Assembly (NCBI GenBank): GCA_002331335.1
Contig: DCZO01000019.1
Span: 108,581 to 163,290 of the forward strand
Source: Nitrospira sp. UBA2082
GTDB lineage: Bacteria; Nitrospirota; Nitrospiria; Nitrospirales; Nitrospiraceae
DNA: 54,710 bases
Reading direction: 5' to 3'
In this document: positions 50,213 to 54,710 of the stretch, piece after piece
Layout: each line of letters starts with the position of its first letter
Numbering within the stretch: position 1 is the first letter of the stretch
Notes under the pieces: model-generated
Databases searched by the model: none
What the model was told of the DNA's origin: nothing
What the model saw: only the letters and a program-made list of their open reading frames with translations
Program-made: the position numbers and the translations under genes

Positions 50213-50863
50213 TCACGGGTGCGGCTCGGCCTTCACCGGTGGGGTTAGTTTGGTGCCGAGATGAGCTGTGGCCGGCGCTGGTAGCACCAATGCCTTCTGC
50301 GCGTCGATCTGCATCTGCGTCGCTTCTCTTTGGGCCTCAATGAGTCTGGTCGTCTGCCGATCGCTGGCCTCAATCTGTTGCCGTGCGCTTTCTCTGGTTG
50401 CATCGGCTTCTATTTGCGCAGCCTCGTGATTGTAGTATGCTCCTATGCCAATGCCGGCTACTGAAGCGGCTACACCGAGCATGGCCACGAACAGGGTGAG
50501 ATTCTCATGCTTGTGCTGTTTTGTTAATTGCTCTTCCTGAAAATGCCTGTCGGCGTGCTCTTTCGGACTGAAGCCTTGCTCCCACGGCCTGAAACTAGGG
50601 CATGTGCGGCGTTCCTGGATAACGTTTCTGATGTGCAGAGCATACGCATGCTCCGTCAAGCCTCCCTTAGGATTTTCCCGAGCAGTGTCGCATTCCAGAA
50701 TAAGATCATGGGCCCTAACAAAGCACTTCACTTGATAGACCGTCTCATCTTGCGGGATATGCTCAGGATAACCGTGAGCTCTAAAGTACTCTGACGCCTC
50801 CTCAAGAACGTGATCCTTCCGCATCCATACCGCCAGAAATCCGCAGTCAGAGCACTTGGGCAT
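50213..50863 (-). CDS. Membrane protein with N-terminal zinc-knuckle region and coiled coil, unknown function
   Basis: Family not recognised. The 216 residues start MPKCSDCGFLAVWM with a CxxC, and further Cys residues (VKCFVRAH, ILECDTAREN, RRTCPSFRPWEQG) that could complete a metal site. A transmembrane helix lies at about 125-147 (LTLFVAMLGVAASVAGIGIGAYY), followed by a Gln/Ala/Glu-rich coiled coil (EADATRESARQQIEASDRQT) and a Pro-rich tail. It lies downstream of the DUF4062 gene on the same strand, 95 bp apart. A sensor or membrane-acting part of a two-gene defence-type unit is speculative. Confidence 0.65.
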   Translation of the reverse strand: MPKCSDCGFLAVWMRKDHVLEEASEYFRAHGYPEHIPQDETVYQVKCFVRAHDLILECDTARENPKGGLTEHAYALHIRNVIQERRTCPSFRPWEQGFSPKEHADRHFQEEQLTKQHKHENLTLFVAMLGVAASVAGIGIGAYYNHEAAQIEADATRESARQQIEASDRQTTRLIEAQREATQMQIDAQKALVLPAPATAHLGTKLTPPVKAEPHP

Positions 50864-50900
50864 TGTGTATTCCCCTTATTCTCACGATGATGGCCCTGCC

Positions 50901-50946
50901 TACTCCTATCCTTTCTTGGGGGCTCTCCTCGCGCTACTTCTTTAAG
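50901..50946. repeat. Imperfect direct repeat flanking the DUF4062 gene, downstream copy
   Basis: About 46 bases (TACTCC...CTTTCTTGGGGGCTCTCC...CTTC-TTTAAG) match 52056-52100 with few differences. This copy starts 12 bp after the DUF4062 stop in the direction of transcription and is not coding. The two copies enclose the DUF4062 gene. Confidence 0.7.
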
Positions 50947-50958
50947 TGGGAAGTGCTG

Positions 50959-52044
50959 CTAGCTTTCATCTTTCTCATCCCCGGTGTTTTCTGGAGCATC
51001 ATCCTCGACTAGATTGTCCTTCGTTATGGCGCGGAGTGTCGTTAGCACTTGGTCGCCGTACGGCGTCAACGTCCAGTACGTCTTTGTGTCCTTGATGCTT
51101 TTCAGTCTCTGGCTCTTCGTGATCAGCCCTAAGGCGCGCAACTGGATTATGATCGTCTGGAAGTCATGTTCAGCAACTCGAAAATTCCGTGCTTCCTTGT
51201 AGCCTTTTAGTTTCTCGTCAAGATTGCGCTTCCTTTCCGATCGATGACCTATGGTCTCATTGAGCGATTGGTAAATCTCGTGTTCGGTGGCTTCATTGAT
51301 CATTAGCGGTCCGATGTCGTAGAAAATGTCGTCCCACTCCATTTCGAGAATGTATTTCCATTCCCATGGTTGGTCTTCGGAGTCATTCACTTTAAAAGTG
51401 AAGATAATCGGATATTTGTCATCCCCTTGCGCAAGCTGCGCACTGCCTGGAGGAGCTGTTGAGCGTACCTCTTCAAGTTGCCCCTCTAACTCCTCAATCC
51501 GCTTCCGGAGCCGAAGGATTTCTGGCGCAGCAAGCGCTTCAGTTGCCTCATTCGCCTTAATCCATCCGACCGCCGGCGCTGCCTGCATCAGGCGCACAAG
51601 GCTCCTACTCACGACGCCCCCGAGCTCAGCTGGTGTCTGCCAATATTTACACACCTTCTGTTGCAGTAACTCGCGAAAGGCATTGATCTTCTTTTTGGCC
51701 TCGTCGGTCTGTTCACACCGGCCTTGCGTTAACTGGAGAGGGTCCTTATGAAGAAATGCGATTGTCGGCTTACCTATCTCGACGGCATACCGATATTCCA
51801 TCTCGGTATAGCTTTGCCCGTTTGGCCCTAGTGATCCGTAGCGGCCGGCCGAGATCACAATATAGTAGTCGCACTCGTTGATGACCTGCTTGATCAGCGT
51901 CCATTGGTCATCGTCAGCAGCTGGAAACAGTTCCATTCCAGCAGGCATGCAGTTGAGCTCCAATAGTGCCTGCATGACCTCTTGGCGCTCGACTTGGAGA
52001 TCCTCGTAGGTTGAGCTGACAAAGACCTGATAGCGCTTATCCAT
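50959..52044 (-). CDS. DUF4062-domain protein
   Basis: A 361-residue protein. Residues 1-160 form a DUF4062 domain, a TIR-like fold found in predicted immune and STAND proteins: YQVFVSSTYEDLQVERQEVMQAL, MELFPAADDDQW, IINECDYYIVISAGRYGS in outline, YTEMEYRYAVEIGKPTIAFLH. A coiled coil (RLRKRIEELEGQLEEVR) links to a C-terminal winged-helix-like part (DFQTIIIQLRALGLI, YWTLTPYGDQVLTTL). It might sense or bind nucleic acid and use the TIR-like domain as effector, but no activity is shown. It is enclosed by the direct repeats at 50901 and 52056. Confidence 0.85.
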   Translation of the reverse strand: MDKRYQVFVSSTYEDLQVERQEVMQALLELNCMPAGMELFPAADDDQWTLIKQVINECDYYIVISAGRYGSLGPNGQSYTEMEYRYAVEIGKPTIAFLHKDPLQLTQGRCEQTDEAKKKINAFRELLQQKVCKYWQTPAELGGVVSRSLVRLMQAAPAVGWIKANEATEALAAPEILRLRKRIEELEGQLEEVRSTAPPGSAQLAQGDDKYPIIFTFKVNDSEDQPWEWKYILEMEWDDIFYDIGPLMINEATEHEIYQSLNETIGHRSERKRNLDEKLKGYKEARNFRVAEHDFQTIIIQLRALGLITKSQRLKSIKDTKTYWTLTPYGDQVLTTLRAITKDNLVEDDAPENTGDEKDES

Positions 52045-52054
52045 CGGCTGCCCT

Positions 52055-52159
52055 CTACTCCGTACCTTTCTTGGGGCTCTCCTCGCGGTACTTCTTCAAG
52101 AGATCCCGAACGACCACTTCGAACCGCGCACTCACATACTTATCTTCGTCCGTCGCCAA
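52055..52159 (-). pseudogene. 34-codon reading frame, probable gene-end remnant before DUF4062
   Basis: From TTG 52159 to TAG 52055 the frame encodes 34 residues starting MATDEDKYVSARFEV and ending with EESPKKGTE. The end carries the direct repeat shared with 50901-50946. No ribosome site is seen and an in-frame stop lies just upstream, so it looks like the 3' end of a former gene, possibly an older DUF4062-associated copy. It could also be a leader peptide. Confidence 0.3.
52056..52100. repeat. Imperfect direct repeat flanking the DUF4062 gene, upstream copy
   Basis: Matches 50901-50946. It lies 11 bp before the DUF4062 start and encodes the last residues of the small frame at 52055-52159. 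Confidence 0.7.
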
Positions 52160-52328
52160 GTGTTAAAGCTGGATCACAAGAGCATGATTCATCCGAATAC
52201 CAAAAGACTTGCGCTCGAAATCTTGTGGGATTCTACTATCGCGCTGAACGATAGCCCAGCTCCTACTATACGGTCAAATAGATAGCTTAATGGATGCGAT
52301 GCAGATCGATGATTCAGCTGCTGATCGA

Positions 52329-52759
52329 GGTGTTGATCCGCCGATATCAATGAAGAGAGGCTTCGCCTGGTGAGCGGGCGGTACAAGCAAGCGAGGGACA
52401 AAGAACGAACAACCACTGGAGGTGTCTATCCGGCGCCGACAAACTCAAAACGACGATGAAGAGGCACCGGCTCAACCGAAGGTTGGTGTGAACGGTGATG
52501 CCAGTGGGTTGAACACTCTATCCCGTCGCAACAATGACGATACATCTCTAAAGAGCGACCGGCTCTCACGAAGTGCGGGATCAAAAACAAAATCCAGGTG
52601 GGTTTTATCCGGCGACAGCAATGAAGATGAGCTTCGCTCGATGAGGCGCCGGAACGAGCGAGTGGATAAGGCGAACAATTACCGGGGGTGTTTATCCGCC
52701 GGCATCAAATTGAAGAGAGGCTTCGCCCGGTGAGCCGGCGGTACGCACGAAGTGCTGTT
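52329..52759. repeat. Tandem array of hairpin repeats R2-R5 (period about 90 bp)
   Basis: Five degenerate units begin near 52329, 52421, 52513, 52599 and 52684. Consensus: GGTGTTTATCC, variable outer stem, ATCAATGAAGAGAGGCTTCGCC, GGTGA, complementary stem, then CACGAAGTGCGGGATCAAAA. Outer stems are CCGGCG/CGCCGG in the fourth unit (52609 and 52647) and CCGCCGGC/GCCGGCGG in the fifth (52696 and 52734). The inner GAAG/CTTC hairpin is kept in the first, fourth and fifth units. The second and third units are decayed. The remainder of the 52160-52855 gap has no gene. Confidence 0.7.
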
Positions 52760-52790
52760 TGGTCCCAACGGGATTTGAACCCGTGTTTAA
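52760..52790. repeat. 31-bp copy of the tRNA-Glu 3' end (att-like)
   Basis: Bases 52760-52790 are identical to 53710-53740, the 3' part of the intact tRNA-Glu gene including the T-arm. The copy is 950 bp away in the same orientation and also abuts a hairpin repeat. Duplicated tRNA 3' ends are the usual mark of site-specific integration; no integrase lies in the interval. Confidence 0.8.
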
Positions 52791-52855
52791 ATTTGACTGC
52801 GGGCCGAATTAAGGAGAGTCTTTGTTAGTCTAGAATAGAGAAATGTCGTTGCTGC

Positions 52856-53227
52856 CTACTTGACATACACCACTCCCGGTAAATCCTTGAGATCCGCGTC
52901 CCCCGTCACCACTTCAGCCTCCTGATCCCTTGCCGTGGCATATACGATCGCATCAGCCATGGCTAACCCGTGCCGCAAACTCACATCAGCGGCGAGCAGG
53001 GCGATCGATTCCGTCAGTTGAACGACCTCGGTGGCATTGAGTCGACCCGCAAACAATAGCGCCGTCTCTTCGCCTCGCTCACGTTTAATCTTCTTATACA
53101 CCTCGTAGAGCACGATGGTCGGCGTAATGACCTGATATCGAGGGGTGAGATAGGTGGCATATCGGTCGGCCAACGGGCCACCCGTAAAGAATTCAATCCA
53201 CCCGCTAGAATCCAATAAGACCTTCAC
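52856..53227 (-). CDS. vapC: VapC-type PIN-domain toxin
   Basis: Toxin ribonuclease of 123 residues. PIN acidic positions: VLLDSSGWIEFF (Asp6), VLYEVYKKI (Glu about 42), GLAMADAIVYATA (Asp about 92) and VTGDADLKDLPGV (Asp). VapC toxins usually cut tRNA or rRNA until neutralised by VapB. The start overlaps vapB by four bases (ATGA), the usual arrangement. The pair lies between the tRNA-Glu 3' copy and repeat R6. Confidence 0.93.
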   Translation of the reverse strand: MKVLLDSSGWIEFFTGGPLADRYATYLTPRYQVITPTIVLYEVYKKIKRERGEETALLFAGRLNATEVVQLTESIALLAADVSLRHGLAMADAIVYATARDQEAEVVTGDADLKDLPGVVYVK

Positions 53228-53433
53228 ACCCGGTCCTTCTTTTCTCGAAGATCCGTCGCGGACATGCCCTTGAGCGCGCCCTTCAGTGATTTAAGAGGCA
53301 CCTCAGGCACCAGGGTAATGACCCCTCCTTTCTCGACCGCCTGTAAGCGCTGACCAGGGGCTAAATGGAGCTTCTCCCTGACTTCCTTGGGAATCACAAT
53401 TTGAAATTTCGGTGAAATGGTCGTCGTCGCCAT
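53224..53433 (-). CDS. vapB: VapB-type antitoxin (AbrB/SpoVT fold)
   Basis: Antitoxin of 69 residues from ATG 53433, with GGAGG before it; an in-frame GTG at 53451 is less likely. The N-terminal swapped-hairpin DNA-binding domain reads TTTISPKFQIVIPKEVREKL and LAPGQRLQAVEKGG, which is typical AbrB type. The C-terminal KGALKGMSATDLREKKD would wrap the toxin. It should bind the inverted repeat at its own promoter (53462-53490). Confidence 0.93.
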   Translation of the reverse strand: MATTTISPKFQIVIPKEVREKLHLAPGQRLQAVEKGGVITLVPEVPLKSLKGALKGMSATDLREKKDRV

Positions 53434-53461
53434 GACATGCCTCCTTACCAATTGATGATCG

Positions 53462-53490
53462 ATCGTACTATCGTGCTACGATTGGATCAA
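53462..53490 (-). promoter_or_regulatory. vapBC promoter with operator-like inverted repeat
   Basis: On the minus strand TTGATC (53485-53490) and TACGAT (53462-53467) are 17 bases apart, about 30 bases before the vapB start. ATCGTA (53462-53467) and TACGAT (53477-53482) form an inverted repeat with nine bases between, covering the -10 box, as expected for an AbrB-type autorepressor site. Confidence 0.6.
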
Positions 53491-53558
53491 GACAATTATG
53501 CGACGGCGGAGACACTCGAGTCCGTGGCGGACGCTTCGCGCTTGTACAGGATCACTGG

Positions 53559-53706
53559 GGGGATATGCGCCGGCATCAATGAAGAGTGGCTTCGCCTGGT
53601 GAGTCGGCGGCACACATGAAGTGCGGGATTAAATACGGTAGCTACTTGAGGGTTTATCCGTGCGTGTCCAATGGAAGAGGAACGCACGGCACGCGCTAGC
53701 GAGGTG
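53559..53706. repeat. Hairpin repeats R6 and R7 next to tRNA-Glu
   Basis: R6 (53559-53630) has stem 53567-53574 with 53603-53610 and the inner GAAG/CTTC hairpin. R7 (53648-53706) has the perfect stem CCGTGCGT (53658-53665) with ACGCACGG (53682-53689), a different sequence from the stems of the other units, and a shorter loop. R7 runs directly into the 3' end of tRNA-Glu, just as R5 runs into the 3' copy at 52760. Confidence 0.7.
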
Positions 53707-53784
53707 TGGTGGTCCCAACGGGATTTGAACCCGTGTTTAAGCCTTGAGAGGGCTCCGTCCTAGGCCAGGCTAGACGATGGGACC
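53707..53784 (-). tRNA. tRNA-Glu (anticodon CTC), CCA encoded
   Basis: On the minus strand the acceptor GGTCCCA pairs with TGGGACC, followed by A and an encoded CCA (53707-53709). The D-arm contains GTCTAGCCTGGCCTAGGAC. The anticodon arm is GAGCC-CTCTCAA-GGCTT, giving anticodon CTC for GAG codons. The T-arm is ACGGG-TTCAAAT-CCCGT. The 3' part (53710-53740) is duplicated at 52760-52790. It is a single tRNA without neighbours. Confidence 0.95.
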
Positions 53785-53958
53785 ATCCGGGTCGTATGAT
53801 GCCTGGACCGTAGCATAAGCGCTTTTCCCTTTGCAACGAAGTCGCCGGGCCGGCCTTGCGACTCCTCCATGCCTCGCCCATAAGACTGACACGCTGGTTG
53901 AACATGTACGGACGTGATCGGGCTCGCAGGCATCCCTCTTCATGAAGGAGTGTGCAAC

Positions 53959-54387
53959 ATGAGGACCCATCCCTCGCTCATTCGACCTCGATGCTTTCGA
54001 CGCACTCTCAGGCTCTTGATTCTGTGCACGATCGGCGCGGTCTGGGGGTGCGCCGCCCTCACGGATGTTCAACCGACTCAGATCCGATGTCCCGGTTCGG
54101 TCCAGACGAAGGTCAGTGCGACAAAACAGTCGGTGAAGGTTTCTTACACGGAACCGTCCGTGAGCATCGAAGGAAGGCCCCTCACCGATCTGGCCAAGAC
54201 AACCATTTATTATGACCTGGGTAGCGGACGCGTCTCGGCCAAGGACATACCCGCAACAAAGCCGACGGGCGGAGGGCAGATTTCCCAGACGATTACCGTG
54301 CCGGTTCGCGCAAAAGGCGAACAGCCTGTGCGGATCTGCGTCACTGCCACTGACCGCCATGGAAACGAAAGTGCGATGGTGCCCTGA
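53959..54387 (+). CDS. Small predicted lipoprotein
   Basis: A 142-residue product from ATG 53959, eight bases after AAGGAG. The signal sequence has a basic start and a hydrophobic core ending in the lipobox VWGC (about 28-31). The mature part is beta-rich with VKVSYTEPSVSIEG, LAKTTIYYDLGSGR and PVRICVTATDRHGNES, the latter recalling a fibronectin type III-like strand pattern. Function is not known. It is separate from the tRNA on the other strand. An earlier start at 53914 would put 15 extra residues before the signal and is less likely. Confidence 0.8.
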   Translation: MRTHPSLIRPRCFRRTLRLLILCTIGAVWGCAALTDVQPTQIRCPGSVQTKVSATKQSVKVSYTEPSVSIEGRPLTDLAKTTIYYDLGSGRVSAKDIPATKPTGGGQISQTITVPVRAKGEQPVRICVTATDRHGNESAMVP

Positions 54388-54488
54388 TCTCGCTGTGACC
54401 ATTTCGGGAGGCCCGCCTGCATGATGATCGTCGTGCAAGAACATGAGAAACGTTTTTGGGTTTGCCGAAACTTCTATAGACTCTCTTC

Positions 54489-54710
54489 ATGACCGACGTC
54501 ATCAAGCCCAGCGTCCAAGCCTTCCTGGTCTGCGATCAGGTCATCGAGGACAGCCTGACAAGGAAGAAGAGCCTGATCGGCATCTTCACGCACCTTCAAG
54601 CCGCCGTATTTCCGTTTCAGCACCAGCATATGGGCCTGTATTTTTGCCTGACGGACGCTGAAGGCATGTACCACTTTGACATCGATTTAGTCTGTCTCAA
54701 CGACGACCAA
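54489..54710 (+). CDS. Conserved protein, DUF6941-like (partial, 3' end outside window)
   Basis: The reading frame from ATG 54489 runs off the end of the window after 74 codons. It begins MTDVIKPSVQAFLVCDQVIED and contains TRKKSLIGIFTHLQAAVFPF and MGLYFCLTDAEGMYHFDID in outline. The VCDQVIED/KKSLIGIF pattern is that of small bacterial DUF6941 proteins of unknown role. A different frame starting at 54443 is a shadow. The ribosome site is not obvious. The label comes from memory of the family pattern. Confidence 0.75.
   Translation, partial: MTDVIKPSVQAFLVCDQVIEDSLTRKKSLIGIFTHLQAAVFPFQHQHMGLYFCLTDAEGMYHFDIDLVCLNDDQ

Noticed and set aside
52329..52759. CRISPR array
   Set aside because: Units are about 90 bp, degenerate, with paired stems and no constant short repeat alternating with unique spacers; no cas genes.
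48069..53706. Classical integron with attC sites
   Set aside because: The repeats fold like attC but lack the GTTRRRY/RYYYAAC core boxes, and there is no intI or attI in the window.
47766..53784. Prophage or complete integrative element
   Set aside because: No integrase, transposase, structural or replication genes are present; only att-like tRNA duplication and accessory genes.
54443..54661. Plus-strand frame of 72 codons at the right edge
   Set aside because: Out-of-frame shadow of the DUF6941-like gene starting at 54489.

Overview
The window reads as a chromosomal segment of a GC-rich, Gram-negative, diderm bacterium. It most resembles the phylum Nitrospirota, genus Nitrospira. That placement is inferred from overall gene content (NhaR-type regulator, bS22-like micro-ORF, pyruvoyl arginine decarboxylase with a deoxyhypusine-synthase-like protein, OMF/HlyD/ABC cluster) and was not tested by any search.

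Region by region. 1-5.2 kb (minus strand): housekeeping genes xseB-xseA, a ymdB-type phosphodiesterase overlapping rny, a 550-bp spacer without a convincing gene, then zapA and a ZapB-like gene. 5.2-12.4 kb: a Slt-type lytic transglycosylase, then a plus-strand run of rlmN, an M16 peptidase pair (one with the zinc motif, one without) and a stand-alone larE. 12.4-14.3 kb (minus): only the membrane F0 sector of ATP synthase (atpZ/I-atpB-atpE-atpF) behind a good promoter; the F1 genes are not here. 14.4-17.6 kb (plus): chorismate-utilising enzyme plus a PabC-like lyase (folate branch), and a small lytic transglycosylase. 17.5-22 kb: nadB with a lipoprotein gene, a 31-codon bS22-like gene, a DUF6812-like gene and an MsbA-type exporter. 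22-26.1 kb (minus): a tight operon of a DUF692 (MbnB-like) protein with a long C-terminal extension, dus, maf and an exported protein. 26.2-29.8 kb (plus): CBS-PilZ protein, LOG-family protein, DHH phosphoesterase, rhomboid protease. 29.9-31.6 kb: purE-purK.

31.8-40.9 kb is a self-contained transport locus. A LysR/NhaR-type regulator is divergent from three tandem paralogous TolC-like outer-membrane factors, an ABC protein whose nucleotide-binding domain has lost every catalytic motif, and an HlyD-type adaptor, closed by a very strong terminator. 40.9-47.8 kb (minus) holds rluF and a polyamine-type cluster: pyruvoyl arginine decarboxylase, agmatinase, aldehyde dehydrogenase, a zinc-ribbon protein, a DsbA-like protein and a deoxyhypusine-synthase-like protein with its catalytic lysine.

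47.8-53.8 kb is an accessory region that looks AT-richer than its surroundings. Its edges are marked by copies of a roughly 90-bp hairpin repeat. It contains a three-gene operon (GHKL ATPase, STAS-like DUF4325, PIN nuclease), a zinc-ribbon membrane protein with a DUF4062 protein, a tandem repeat array, and a VapBC toxin-antitoxin pair. VapBC sits between a 31-bp copy of the tRNA-Glu 3' end and the intact tRNA-Glu(CTC). No recombinase is visible. The best candidates for undescribed biology are the catalytically dead ABC/triple-OMF locus, the ATPase-STAS-PIN operon, and the hairpin-repeat/tRNA-Glu insertion hot spot. The window ends with a small lipoprotein and the start of a DUF6941-like gene.
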